Positions 1 through 7,806 are shown, counted from the first letter of the stretch. The stretch is 37,433 bases of DNA from an uncultured Clostridia bacterium (GCA_934749845.1 CAKVHQ010000011.1:1-37433); one strand, 5' to 3'. Notes: generated by a model not told the origin, from the sequence alone. Program-made: numbers and translations.

Positions 1-818
1 AACATAAACTCGCCATAAATTTTATCTTCTCCGCTTGATGGGTCACGAGAGAAAGCAACACCTGTTCCTGATTTTTCGTTTAAATTGCCGAAAACCATTT
101 CTTGAATGTTGACTGCTGTTCCCCAACTTGCTGGAATTTGATTGAGTTTTCTATAAACAACTGCACGAGGATTTTCCCAACTTGCAAAAACTGCTTTAAC
201 CGCACCAAAAAGTTGTTCTCTTGGGTCTTGTGGGAAGTCGTAGCCAAGGGCATCTTTGATTGTTGCCTTGTATAATTTTACGATTTCTTTTAATGCATTT
301 TCGTCAAGTTCAATATCAAGTTTTATATGATTTTTTTCTTTGATGTCGTCGATAATTCTTTCAAATCTATCGCCATCAACGCCCATAGCAACTTCACCAT
401 ACATTTGAATAAATCTTCTGTAGCAATCGTAAGCAAAGCGAGGGTTATTGCTGTTTTTTGCCAAAGTTTCAACAGTAGTATCATTTAAACCTAAATTCAA
501 AATTGTGTCCATCATACCGGGCATACTTACCCTAGCACCCGAACGAACTGAAACAAGTAATAGGTTTTTGTTATCCCCGAAAATTTTACCTGATTCCTTC
601 TCTTGCATAGAAAGTGCATTTAAAATTTGCTCTTTAATTTCATCACTAATTTTTTCGCCACTTTCATAGTAATTTGTGCATGCTTCCGTAGAAACAGTAA
701 AACCACTTGGAACAGGCAAACCAAGATTTTTCATTTCTGCAAGGTTAGCACCTTTTCCGCCAAGTAGTTCTTTCATGTTAGCATTTCCTTCGCTAAACAT
801 ATAAACGAATTTTTTCAT
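1..818 (-). CDS. ppdK: Pyruvate, phosphate dikinase, N-terminal part (cut by window edge)
   Basis: The first 272 codons are visible; the gene runs off the left edge. PPDK interconverts pyruvate, ATP and phosphate with PEP, AMP and pyrophosphate in the cytosol, a common glycolytic step in anaerobic Clostridia. The start reads MKKFVYMFSEG and is followed by the family's GGKGANLAEM nucleotide-binding segment (about residues 22-31), VPSGFTVST, and the arginine-containing SVRSGARVSMPGMMDTILNLG block of the ATP-grasp domain. The ATG at 818 sits behind a good AAGGAGAG ribosome site about 9 bases upstream. A TATAAT-like -10 box lies at 872-877 with no good -35, so the promoter is uncertain. The phosphohistidine and PEP-binding domains lie outside the window, so completeness cannot be judged. 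Confidence 0.95.
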   Translation of the reverse strand, partial: MKKFVYMFSEGNANMKELLGGKGANLAEMKNLGLPVPSGFTVSTEACTNYYESGEKISDEIKEQILNALSMQEKESGKIFGDNKNLLLVSVRSGARVSMPGMMDTILNLGLNDTTVETLAKNSNNPRFAYDCYRRFIQMYGEVAMGVDGDRFERIIDDIKEKNHIKLDIELDENALKEIVKLYKATIKDALGYDFPQDPREQLFGAVKAVFASWENPRAVVYRKLNQIPASWGTAVNIQEMVFGNLNEKSGTGVAFSRDPSSGEDKIYGEFM

Positions 819-920
819 TATTTTTCTCTCCTTTTAGTATTTGCCATCAAGCCGTAACTTTTAGCATAAGTATTATAGACTAAAAAAAATTTTTAAAAAA
901 ATTAAAAATAACTATAAAAC

Positions 921-953
921 AAAAATAGTGAAGATTTTCTTCACTATTTTTTA
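921..953 (-). terminator. Rho-independent terminator downstream of the CYTH gene
   Basis: A perfect 13-base-pair stem (922-934 with 938-950) with a 3-base loop. It is U-rich on both sides and lies about 90 bases past the CYTH stop codon. It separates that gene from ppdK, which therefore needs its own promoter. Confidence 0.8.
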
Positions 954-1040
954 AAATTTTCTCTATATATATTATCTAATTGCTAACAAAAAATATATTC
1001 AATTAAAGTAGATAAAAACTATTTTAAATGCTTTTTTTAA

Positions 1041-1577
1041 TTAAAAAGTTAAATTTTTAATTGATAACAAATCTATGCCGTAAATTTTTGAGTAAATTGA
1101 ACTAACATCTAACTCGGTAATTTGGTCTAAACTAATACCAAGCATTTTTAACACTCTATCTATATCTTCTTTAGTGTCTGCCTCTATCTCGGCATAAGGG
1201 TCAATCATTGGCCATGTGTCAATCGAAATTTCAGCACCATCTAGCATGAAAATATGCCTGTAATTTTCCTGCCTATTTCTGTAATGATAGCCAAGTTCAT
1301 TTAAAATTCTATTAGTTTCTTCAAAATCCGAAACTTCAATTTCAAGTTCTCTTGCGCCCATTTTACTACTACCTTTAACCTCTTTAATGGTTAAAGTTGA
1401 CTTTCTGCCATTAGTTCTTAATCTTATCCATTTGCTCTCGTTCACTGGATTAAAATCGTATACGCACCTAATTTGTTTAAGTTCTGGAGAAACCTCTTTT
1501 CCGCCCGCCATTAAAATTTTTTTAATAAATTCTTCTTTGTTAATTTTTAAAACGGTGATTTCATTTTCTATTTTCAT
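1041..1577 (-). CDS. CYTH domain protein (class IV adenylate cyclase-like)
   Basis: A 178-residue single-domain protein of the CYTH superfamily, whose members bind triphosphates with divalent metal inside a beta tunnel (CyaB-type cyclases, thiamine triphosphatases, polyphosphatases). Visible family elements are an N-terminal ENEI strand, the basic WIRLRTNG and TLTIKE strands, the acidic ELEIEVSDFE strand, and EISIDTWPMIDPYAEIEA near residues 115-132. The usual ExExK signature is incomplete: E4 and E6 are present but the lysine position is Thr8. The start has a GAGGGAAAA ribosome site and a promoter at 1596-1624. It is a single-gene unit bounded by terminators. The substrate is not predictable from sequence. 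Confidence 0.8.
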   Translation of the reverse strand: MKIENEITVLKINKEEFIKKILMAGGKEVSPELKQIRCVYDFNPVNESKWIRLRTNGRKSTLTIKEVKGSSKMGARELEIEVSDFEETNRILNELGYHYRNRQENYRHIFMLDGAEISIDTWPMIDPYAEIEADTKEDIDRVLKMLGISLDQITELDVSSIYSKIYGIDLLSIKNLTF

Positions 1578-1595
1578 AATTTTTCCCTCATTAAA

Positions 1596-1624
1596 ATTAT
1601 ATCACATCACTAAAATGTTGTAAA
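1596..1624 (-). promoter_or_regulatory. Sigma-A type promoter of the CYTH gene
   Basis: TTTACA (1619-1624), a 17-base spacer, then TATAAT (1596-1601) preceded by an extended TG. It lies 18 bases before the ATG, leaving room for the gene's ribosome site. Confidence 0.75.
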
Positions 1625-1668
1625 TGCAAATTTATAATTTAAAAACTTTCACAGTTTTTAAATATAAA

Positions 1669-1699
1669 ATAAAAAAACTACATGAATATGTAGTTTTTA
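1669..1699 (-). terminator. Terminator of the era-recO unit
   Basis: Stem ACTACAT/ATGTAGT (1677-1683 with 1688-1694), loop GAAT, flanked by A and T runs. It abuts the recO stop codon. Confidence 0.8.
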
Positions 1700-2434
1700 T
1701 AAACTTTGTATCATTTTTTTTGATGCAATTTTTCTCTCTATTCTGGCCTCGATATCTTCAATTAAAAGTTCAACGCATTCGTTTAAAATTTCGCTAGAAA
1801 TTTTAATTGTACCAAACCTATCAATTTCGGTTTTCGAAATAATTTTTAATGCACTAAAACAACCGCTAGACATTTTTATGCTAGATAAATTTCTGCAATT
1901 TGAACAAGTGATTTCCCCTGACGACAAGTCTAACAATTTCTCATACATAAATGGCATGTCACATTTTTGGCAACGCTCAAAAGCCAATTTGTAGCCTAAA
2001 GTTTCAAGAACAAACAAAGAAAATTTAATAAAAACCATTTTTGCATTCTTATTTTCGTAACAAATTGCTTTAAGACTATTTAGTAATTTTAAAAAAAGTT
2101 GAACATTTGGTTCATTAAACCTTACAACATGATTGGCTATATCGAGCATTAAGCAAGACATTGCGTAGTTTTCATAATCTTGCGTTAACTCGTAAAAACT
2201 ATCAATCATCGAGGCATTTGTGATAGTGTTGAAATCGCCCTTTTTCACCACATTATATTCAGCAAAACAAAAAGGGTTAGAAGCAAATTTTAACTTTGCT
2301 TTTGGCGACCTACACCCTTTTAAAACGCCCATCATTAGTCCGTTTTCCAAACTAAACAAGGTTAACTGCTTGTCCTTTTCTTTAAAATCTATGCTTCCAA
2401 GGCATATCGCTTTCGTAATAAATTCTCTTTCCAT
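1697..2434 (-). CDS. recO: DNA repair protein RecO
   Basis: 245 residues. RecO works with RecF and RecR to load RecA onto SSB-coated single-stranded DNA and also anneals strands. The N-terminal OB fold is recognisable (about residues 1-80, with KAICLGSIDFKEKDKQLTLFS and VLKGCRSPKAK). It is followed by a helical domain with the expected zinc site, two pairs of cysteines in CQKC and CSNC about 20 residues apart. I use the ATG at 2434; a TTG one codon earlier is possible. It begins 3 bases after the small ORF stops, suggesting translational coupling, and it is the last gene of the era unit. Confidence 0.93.
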   Translation of the reverse strand: MEREFITKAICLGSIDFKEKDKQLTLFSLENGLMMGVLKGCRSPKAKLKFASNPFCFAEYNVVKKGDFNTITNASMIDSFYELTQDYENYAMSCLMLDIANHVVRFNEPNVQLFLKLLNSLKAICYENKNAKMVFIKFSLFVLETLGYKLAFERCQKCDMPFMYEKLLDLSSGEITCSNCRNLSSIKMSSGCFSALKIISKTEIDRFGTIKISSEILNECVELLIEDIEARIERKIASKKMIQSL

Positions 2435-2437
2435 CAA

Positions 2438-2590
2438 TTAAAATGTTAATTCTTCTTCCTGTTTACTTTGTTTTTCTTTTTCAATTAAACCATAATATTC
2501 GCAATATATTTTAAATTGATTTTTATCACGAGACAAAACAGCATTTTCAAATGCCTTCCATTTTTTTTCGGCTTCTTTGCTCCATGACAT
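2438..2590 (-). CDS. Small ORF between era and recO (YqzL position), 50 residues
   Basis: A short acidic/basic reading frame starting MSWSKEAEKKWKAFEN and ending KQEEELTF, just before recO. An ATG five codons upstream (2605) is in frame, but the sequence GGAGAAAG lies 9 bases before the ATG at 2590, so I favour the inner start. In Bacillus the gene between era and recO is yqzL, also a tiny protein with an early aromatic W..F pattern. Position and size match, but the sequence similarity I can see is weak. There is no membrane segment or signal peptide. It is probably translated, given the ribosome site and the tight coupling to recO; function unknown. Confidence 0.6.
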   Translation of the reverse strand: MSWSKEAEKKWKAFENAVLSRDKNQFKIYCEYYGLIEKEKQSKQEEELTF

Positions 2591-2666
2591 AACTTCTTTC
2601 TCCATAGTTATAGATTTTGTAGTTTATAATATATTATACGAAATTTAGAGTAAAAAGTTGACAACT

Positions 2667-3560
2667 TTATAGTTTCTTTTCATCGTATCCCAAGTTTACA
2701 ACATCAATTATGTTGTCTCTCCACTTGTCCTTAACTTTAACCCAAAGTGACAAAAACACTTTTTCGCCAAAGATTTTTTCCATTTCTACTCTTGACTTTT
2801 CGGCAATTTCTTTAAGTTTCATTCCGTCTTTGCCGATAATAATTTTTTTATGATTTTCTTTTTCACATATTATGCTTGCATCTATTTTTGCAATATTTTC
2901 ATGAATTTTGAAACTGTTAACCACAACGGCAATTCCGTGTGGAATTTCTTCATTTAATAGCCACAAGGCTTTTTCTCGAATAATTTCGCCTGCCAAGAAA
3001 ATTTCGCTTTTGTCGGTTGGAATATCCTGTGGATAGAAACATGGACCTTCCTTTAAATATTTTAAAATTACATTTAAAAGTTCATCTGTGTTTTTTCCTG
3101 TTTTAGCGGATATTGGAACAACTTCGTTTATTCCTTCAATATTATTTAATTTGGCAATTTGTGGAAGCAATTTTGCATAATTAGCATCGTCTATTTTGTT
3201 TACAACAACGATTAAAGGAATTTTTGACTTTGCATAGCCACGAATGTTATCAAACTCACCTTCCCCTATCGCTTTTGTTGAATCAATTAGGTACAAAAGC
3301 AAATCTGCGCCTGTTGAACTTGTTTCGATTTCCTTTTGCATGTAACTATCCAACTTGTTTTTGCTTTTATGAATACCCGGCGTGTCCAAAAACACAACTT
3401 GATAGTCATCGCCGTTTAAAATGCCAGTAATTGAATTTCTTGTTGTTTGTGGTTTTGGCGACACTATTGACACCTTTTGGTGTAGTAACTTATTTAACAA
3501 AGTGCTTTTGCCAACATTTGGTTTACCTAAAATTGAAACGAATCCTGATTTGAATGTCAT
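2667..3560 (-). CDS. era: GTPase Era
   Basis: 297 residues, the normal length for Era, the essential GTPase that binds 16S rRNA and checks small-subunit maturation. G1 GKPNVGKST (12-20), G3 DTPGIH, G4 NKID and the G5 SAKTGKN are all intact. A C-terminal KH domain follows, with the RNA-binding GKDGMKLKEI loop. The ATG at 3560 has an AGGAGATAAGC ribosome site. An almost ideal promoter sits just upstream at 3578-3605, after the ybeY terminator. Era therefore starts its own unit with the small ORF and recO rather than being co-transcribed with ybeY. Confidence 0.97.
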   Translation of the reverse strand: MTFKSGFVSILGKPNVGKSTLLNKLLHQKVSIVSPKPQTTRNSITGILNGDDYQVVFLDTPGIHKSKNKLDSYMQKEIETSSTGADLLLYLIDSTKAIGEGEFDNIRGYAKSKIPLIVVVNKIDDANYAKLLPQIAKLNNIEGINEVVPISAKTGKNTDELLNVILKYLKEGPCFYPQDIPTDKSEIFLAGEIIREKALWLLNEEIPHGIAVVVNSFKIHENIAKIDASIICEKENHKKIIIGKDGMKLKEIAEKSRVEMEKIFGEKVFLSLWVKVKDKWRDNIIDVVNLGYDEKKL

Positions 3561-3577
3561 GCTTATCTCCTAATTTA

Positions 3578-3605
3578 AGTATAACTTAATTATTATTTTT
3601 GTCAA
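3578..3605 (-). promoter_or_regulatory. Promoter of era-smallORF-recO
   Basis: Consensus TTGACA (3600-3605), a 16-base spacer and TATACT (3578-3583), 17 bases ahead of the era start. The -35 box lies within the U-rich tail of the preceding ybeY terminator. Confidence 0.82.
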
Positions 3606-3640
3606 AGAAAAAAGCGACCTAGAAATTAAAGTCGCTTTAT
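3604..3640 (-). terminator. Terminator after ybeY
   Basis: Stem AAAGCGAC/GTCGCTTT (3611-3618 with 3631-3638) followed on the minus strand by a T-rich run. The other strand also has a T-rich tail, but no plus-strand gene ends here. Confidence 0.8.
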
Positions 3641-3645
3641 TTTTA

Positions 3646-4131
3646 TTATGCTCTTTTTAATTTGTATTTTGCAAGAACTCTTTCAGTTTGAGCAAACATC
3701 AAGTTTGCGTCAAGTTCATCAACATGGTCGTATCCCATTAAATGAAGCAATCCATGCACAAGCAAATAGCCAATTTCTCGTGTTAAACTATGACCAAAAC
3801 TGCCTGCTTGTTCTTCTGCTCGGTTAAGGTTTATAACAATATCGCCAAGCATAACTTTTCCGTTTTCGGGATTAACATCTTCTGGGAAATTTTTCTTTGT
3901 GATATCTCTGTTAAACTGATTTGTTAAATTTGGGAATGACAAAACATCTGTGGAAGCATCAATATTTCGTTTTTCCTTGTTAAGTTCGTGCATTTGCTCG
4001 TCATAAACAAACTCTACACATGCTTGAACTCTCCATGGTTTTTGACCTGCAACACGAAATGCCGTGTTGGCAATTCTTTTAAAAAGTCTAATTTGTTTTT
4101 TTGGTAAAGGTTCTCCCACAAATTCTATCAT
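3646..4131 (-). CDS. ybeY: Endoribonuclease YbeY (rRNA maturation factor)
   Basis: 161 residues. YbeY is a zinc-dependent RNase needed for 16S rRNA 3'-end maturation and ribosome quality control. The diagnostic HGLLHLMGYDH zinc motif is complete (H126, H130, H136), and the upstream DVLSFP (62-67) and LGDIVI (95-100) strands are present. AGGAGAAAATT precedes the ATG. It lies 9 bases after yqfD and probably reads through from it. In Bacillus, phoH and pgpH lie between these genes; here they are missing. Confidence 0.95.
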   Translation of the reverse strand: MIEFVGEPLPKKQIRLFKRIANTAFRVAGQKPWRVQACVEFVYDEQMHELNKEKRNIDASTDVLSFPNLTNQFNRDITKKNFPEDVNPENGKVMLGDIVINLNRAEEQAGSFGHSLTREIGYLLVHGLLHLMGYDHVDELDANLMFAQTERVLAKYKLKRA

Positions 4132-4140
4132 AATTTTCTC

Positions 4141-5262
4141 CTAAATAAACTCTATTGTTTCGATTGTATATTTTAATTGATAGCCCCACTCGGTTTGAAT
4201 AATTTCTTCAAACTGGTTTACTATCTCTACATCTTTTGGTACAAAATCTTGTGCCTGTTTTTTTACTTTTGCCTGTAAATGTGCTTTTTCTTTTTCAAAG
4301 TTTTGTTCAACTTTTACAGGTTTAGTCTCAAAATATTTTGTGTAGGATGCTTTTATTGGCAAAAAGTTGTTTTTAAATAGAGTCATCGAATATTCCTGCG
4401 TTTCAAAATGTTCAAACTTGTTTTCATGATTAGTTGTTTTAAATGTCCAACCAAGCAAACTATATTTGCAATTTGTTATGCTTTTTCCTGTTCGCTTATA
4501 TTTTGTTGCTACATTTTCAAAATTTAAAGTTGCAGTATATTCAATTTTTGCCTTGATTTGACCTTGTGCATTGCATGATACTGGGTTGCCATAGATGTCG
4601 TTAAAACTGCCCATAATCAGCACATCGCCAACTTTAAAACTATCGCCAACTTTAACTTTTGCAGTGCCTTCCATAACACTAATTTCAAGCACGGTTCCGT
4701 TTTTTTGAGCAATAATGTCGCCAAAGCATTGGTCGGTTTTTGTTAATGACTGTTTTTCCTTAATGTTAATAATTAAGGAAGTACCCTTTTTTATAACGCT
4801 AACCAAACTAATTTTGTCAAACTTGTTTGAAAGCGACATGGAAAGTTGGTCTGGCTTTACCTTATTTATCCAAGCGCCATTATAAACACCATTTTGCTTT
4901 AAAAATGCTGTAATTTCCTTTTGACTTAAAGATGAATTTCCGTAAATCTTTATATCAGTAACAAAAAAATTTGAAAATGTGAGCATTAAAGCGAATATGA
5001 ATGCGCCAACGATATAACCAAGTCTTTTTTTAAAAAAGTTAATACTCTTTTTTAAGCCGTAGTATTCTACAACATTTATATTATAGCACGAATTTGCTAG
5101 TAGTGCAATTAGTTTTTTTTGATTGGAACAATAAGTTGTAAATAATAAGGTTTTGTAGTCCTGTCTACAAATATCAAACATTGATATTTGATTCTTTTTT
5201 AAAATTTTATAAAGTTTGCCAATATTAACTCCATGAATTTCAATTCTAACTTTACTTTTCAT
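4141..5262 (-). CDS. yqfD: Sporulation protein YqfD
   Basis: 373 residues. YqfD-family proteins are mother-cell sporulation membrane proteins. The N-terminal soluble part contains IEIHGVNIGKLYKIL, and one clear membrane helix lies at about residues 83-105 (LGYIVGAFIFALMLTF). The extracytoplasmic part starts VTDIKIYGNSSLSQKEI and resembles the POTRA-like region of the family. The start codon overlaps the yqfC stop by one base (TAATG), so the two are translationally coupled. It is expected to be sigma-E controlled through the yqfC promoter. Confidence 0.9.
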   Translation of the reverse strand: MKSKVRIEIHGVNIGKLYKILKKNQISMFDICRQDYKTLLFTTYCSNQKKLIALLANSCYNINVVEYYGLKKSINFFKKRLGYIVGAFIFALMLTFSNFFVTDIKIYGNSSLSQKEITAFLKQNGVYNGAWINKVKPDQLSMSLSNKFDKISLVSVIKKGTSLIINIKEKQSLTKTDQCFGDIIAQKNGTVLEISVMEGTAKVKVGDSFKVGDVLIMGSFNDIYGNPVSCNAQGQIKAKIEYTATLNFENVATKYKRTGKSITNCKYSLLGWTFKTTNHENKFEHFETQEYSMTLFKNNFLPIKASYTKYFETKPVKVEQNFEKEKAHLQAKVKKQAQDFVPKDVEIVNQFEEIIQTEWGYQLKYTIETIEFI

Positions 5263-5516
5263 TATTCGCCCACCTTTTCAATGGATATAATTTTTCCGCA
5301 AACCTTAACCGAATTTGTTGTGAATTCTGTAACCACTAAGCCTTGTCCCTTCACTTCTAGTTCTCCACTTTTTAACTTAAGGATTACGCTTGTTTCATCA
5401 AAAAAAAGAATATCTTTGTATCCTTGAATTATTGCAACTTCTCCACCATAATTGGTGTATCTATAACCGACCACATGGTTTTTTAATTCTTTTATATCTT
5501 CAATAAAGTCAAACAT
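5262..5516 (-). CDS. yqfC: Sporulation protein YqfC
   Basis: 84 residues, a complete YabP/YqfC-family protein. The beta-rich core with NYGGEVAIIQGYKDILFFDE and the LEVKGQGLVV segment is typical of the family, and the yqfC-yqfD pairing supports the call. The ATG has no Shine-Dalgarno at all. Five bases upstream of it is CATACATT, which matches the sigma-E -10 consensus (5522-5529), so the mRNA may be leaderless or nearly so. The preceding unit is closed by a terminator at 5606-5634. Confidence 0.9.
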   Translation of the reverse strand: MFDFIEDIKELKNHVVGYRYTNYGGEVAIIQGYKDILFFDETSVILKLKSGELEVKGQGLVVTEFTTNSVKVCGKIISIEKVGE

Positions 5517-5521
5517 ATAAT

Positions 5522-5529
5522 AATGTATG
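5522..5529 (-). promoter_or_regulatory. Sigma-E-like -10 element upstream of yqfC
   Basis: The octamer CATACATT fits the known sigma-E -10 consensus CATACAnT and sits 5 bases before the yqfC ATG. The -35 region 13-15 bases further up is only a weak match. yqfC/yqfD are sigma-E genes in Bacillus, which makes the match meaningful. Confidence 0.5.
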
Positions 5530-5605
5530 AATGTATTGCAAAAATTAAAACAAACTTTAATTATTTTAGACTTAAAATGATATACATAATATGCATATAT
5601 TTAAA

Positions 5606-5634
5606 ATAAAAAAAATCGCTTTTTTAAGCGACTT
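5606..5634 (-). terminator. Terminator of the nfeD-floA unit
   Basis: Hairpin TCGCTT-aaaa-AAGCGA (minus strand; 616-621 pairs with 626-631 of the 5000s) followed by a run of eight T, a few bases past the last gene. Confidence 0.78.
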
Positions 5635-5638
5635 TTTG

Positions 5639-6145
5639 TTAAAATTTAGTTTTTAAAATGTCCGTGAACAACACACTTTTTAGTTCAGGAGATAACTCGT
5701 CAATTTGTTTTTTTAAACTTTTTTTGGTTTGTTTTTTGTTTGAAACATCTGTGCTGTCCATAGACTTCATATGTGCTTCAAAATCTTCCCTAGACATATT
5801 TTCAAGCGAGCCAGCACGAGTTAGTGGAACATCGACTGGTTGGTCGGTTAAAGCTACTGTTTCGCCCGACTGTTCAAAAATTTCGTTGCTTGACTTAACT
5901 TCTATAACATCTTTTGTTGCAGGTGGAGTTATTGTCTGCACTTCAACTTCTAGCTTTTTATTAGTTTCGTTGGCTTTTTTTAAAGCCTTTTCTTGTTTTT
6001 CTTGTTCTTTTTTTTGAAGTTCTAGTTGTTCTTTTTCTTTCTTTTGTCGTTTTTTAATTTTAAGCGAGTTAATCAAGAACAAAAAGAAGATTGCTAAAAC
6101 AACAATCGCAAAGAAAACTATAATCATAATTTCTACTGTTGTCAT
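5639..6145 (-). CDS. Single-pass membrane protein with Lys/Glu coiled coil, downstream of floA
   Basis: 168 residues, no named family recognised. A membrane helix at about residues 6-27 (MIIVFFAIVVLAIFFLFLI) is followed by a strongly charged KKEKEQLELQKKEQEKQ coiled coil (about 30-70). A low-complexity middle comes next, then a short predicted helical tail, SPELKSVLFTDILKTKF. It starts 16 bases after floA behind AAGGAAGG and shares floA's terminator, so it is co-transcribed with nfeD-floA. It occupies the position of the unrelated small gene yqfB in Bacillus. A partner of the FloA membrane scaffold is a reasonable inference, nothing more. Confidence 0.75.
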   Translation of the reverse strand: MTTVEIMIIVFFAIVVLAIFFLFLINSLKIKKRQKKEKEQLELQKKEQEKQEKALKKANETNKKLEVEVQTITPPATKDVIEVKSSNEIFEQSGETVALTDQPVDVPLTRAGSLENMSREDFEAHMKSMDSTDVSNKKQTKKSLKKQIDELSPELKSVLFTDILKTKF

Positions 6146-6161
6146 ACAACCTTCCTTTTAA

Positions 6162-7181
6162 CTAATTGTTAGAGTCGTCTTGAGAATCATCTGCATTTTT
6201 ATTTGGGTCTGCAATAGTTTTTCTCATTTGAGTGTCTGCCATAACATTTTGTATTCTGTAATAGTCCATAACGCCAAGTTTGCCACTTTCAAATGCTTTT
6301 GCGATTGCCTTTGGAACTTCTGCTTCTGCTTCAACAACGCTTGCTCTCATTGCTTGGGTTTTTGCTTTCATTTCTTGTTCGCTAGCAATAGCCATAGCTT
6401 TTCTTTCGGCTGCTTTTGCTTCAGCAATTTCTTTTTCTGCTTGTGCTTCCATTTTCTTTAATTGAGCACCGATGTTGTTACCAACATCAATATCAGCAAT
6501 ATCGATAGACAAAATTTGGAATGCTGTACCGTCATCAAGACCTTTATCAAGCACAACTTGTGAAATCAAATCTGGGTTTTCCAAAACATCTTCGTGAGAT
6601 GCAGCAGAACCGATAGTTGTAACGATACCTTCGCCAACACGGGAGATAATTGTTTCTTCGCCCGCACCACCAACCAATTTGTTTAGGTTTGTTTTAACAG
6701 TAACTTTTGCAAGAACGATAAGTTCTGTACCGTTTTTAGCAACTGCACTAATTTTTGGTGTTTTGATAACTTTTGGGGTAACACTTTCTTTAACAGCCTT
6801 TAAAACGTCACGACCAGCAAGGTCGATTGCCTTTGCAGTGTCTGCTGAAAGATTGATTTTTGCACTGTGAGCAGAAATTAAAGCGGATACAACTGAACCA
6901 ACATTTCCGCCTGCCATTGCGTGTGTTTCAAGTTCGTTAATGTTAATGTCTAGACCTGCTTTTTTTGCGTTGATGTAAGCATCAACAACTAAATCTACAT
7001 TAACTCTTCTAAGTTTCATACCAATAAGTCTTGCCATTCCAATATATGTACCAGAAACCAAACATCTAAACCATGTTCTAATTGGCACAACTGCTATAAA
7101 CAAAATTACTAGCAAAAGTATTACGCCTAATACAACTGCAAGCCAAATTGGGAAACCTGCCATCAATAAATTTAAGTTCAT
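6162..7181 (-). CDS. floA: Flotillin-like protein FloA
   Basis: 339 residues. FloA organises functional membrane microdomains in Firmicutes. The protein opens with a membrane-inserting hairpin (about residues 8-32, WLAVVLGVILLLVILFIAVV). The PHB/SPFH core follows (VDLVVDAYINAKKAGLDI, ETHAMAGGNVGSVVSALI), then the Ala/Glu-rich heptad region (MEAQAEKEIAEAKAAERKA) that drives oligomerisation. I use the ATG at 7181, one base after the nfeD stop and preceded by AAAGGAGAAATAAT. A longer in-frame start at 7211 lies inside nfeD and is unlikely. Confidence 0.95.
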   Translation of the reverse strand: MNLNLLMAGFPIWLAVVLGVILLLVILFIAVVPIRTWFRCLVSGTYIGMARLIGMKLRRVNVDLVVDAYINAKKAGLDININELETHAMAGGNVGSVVSALISAHSAKINLSADTAKAIDLAGRDVLKAVKESVTPKVIKTPKISAVAKNGTELIVLAKVTVKTNLNKLVGGAGEETIISRVGEGIVTTIGSAASHEDVLENPDLISQVVLDKGLDDGTAFQILSIDIADIDVGNNIGAQLKKMEAQAEKEIAEAKAAERKAMAIASEQEMKAKTQAMRASVVEAEAEVPKAIAKAFESGKLGVMDYYRIQNVMADTQMRKTIADPNKNADDSQDDSNN

Positions 7182-7182
7182 A

Positions 7183-7713
7183 TTATTTCTCCTTTCCTTC
7201 TTTTTTGACAATTATTGTATTTCCATCAACTTCAATAACTCTAACTTGAGTGCCAGCATCGATGTAATCTCCGTTTGAGATAACTTGATATTCGATGTTA
7301 TCCAATTCCATTTTTCCGCTTGGCTTACAGATTGTTTTTGTGCAACCAACTTTGTTCAACAAAAATCCAAAATTTTTATTGTTTGATGCATAATCTGTGG
7401 GTATTGCTGATGAGTTCTCTATAATAGGAGTTTTTGAAAGTAATCCAAATCTTGCACTTCTTATTGCAATCAATAAACTTAAACCAACTCCAACTGCAAT
7501 AATTAAAAGAAGATAGAAAAAGTGCACATAATTTTGACTTGTTACCACTCTAAATATCACGCTAAACACAAGTAGTGTTACGCCAGTTATTCCGCAAACT
7601 CCAAATCCCGGAATGAAAATTTCAATAGCAAGAAGCACTAAACCGACTGCAAGACAAATTCCAGTAACCATTCCGTAAGTTCCTTGAAACAGTGTTGTTA
7701 ATGATTCCAGCAT
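7183..7713 (-). CDS. NfeD-like membrane protein
   Basis: 176 residues from the ATG at 7713, which has AAAGGAGAAAAATTT upstream; the frame is open further but without a ribosome site. Three to four hydrophobic segments (about residues 12-40, 45-60 and 65-85) precede a C-terminal OB-fold domain with GSGKMELD-type and NGDYIDAGTQVRVIEVDGNTIIVKK strands, typical of NfeD1b proteins. NfeD genes are almost always paired with SPFH/flotillin genes, as here. It probably helps FloA organise or stabilise membrane proteins. Confidence 0.88.
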   Translation of the reverse strand: MLESLTTLFQGTYGMVTGICLAVGLVLLAIEIFIPGFGVCGITGVTLLVFSVIFRVVTSQNYVHFFYLLLIIAVGVGLSLLIAIRSARFGLLSKTPIIENSSAIPTDYASNNKNFGFLLNKVGCTKTICKPSGKMELDNIEYQVISNGDYIDAGTQVRVIEVDGNTIIVKKEGKEK

Positions 7714-7735
7714 AAATTTTTCTCCTTTCGCTATT

Positions 7736-7764
7736 ATTATACAATACAAATTTTTAAATGTAAA
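7736..7764 (-). promoter_or_regulatory. Promoter of nfeD-floA-orf168
   Basis: TTTACA (7759-7764), 17-base spacer, TATAAT (7736-7741), 22 bases before the nfeD start. Confidence 0.78.
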
Positions 7765-7806
7765 TACTCATTTTAAAATTTTTTTATTTTTCTTTTTATA
7801 TATAAA

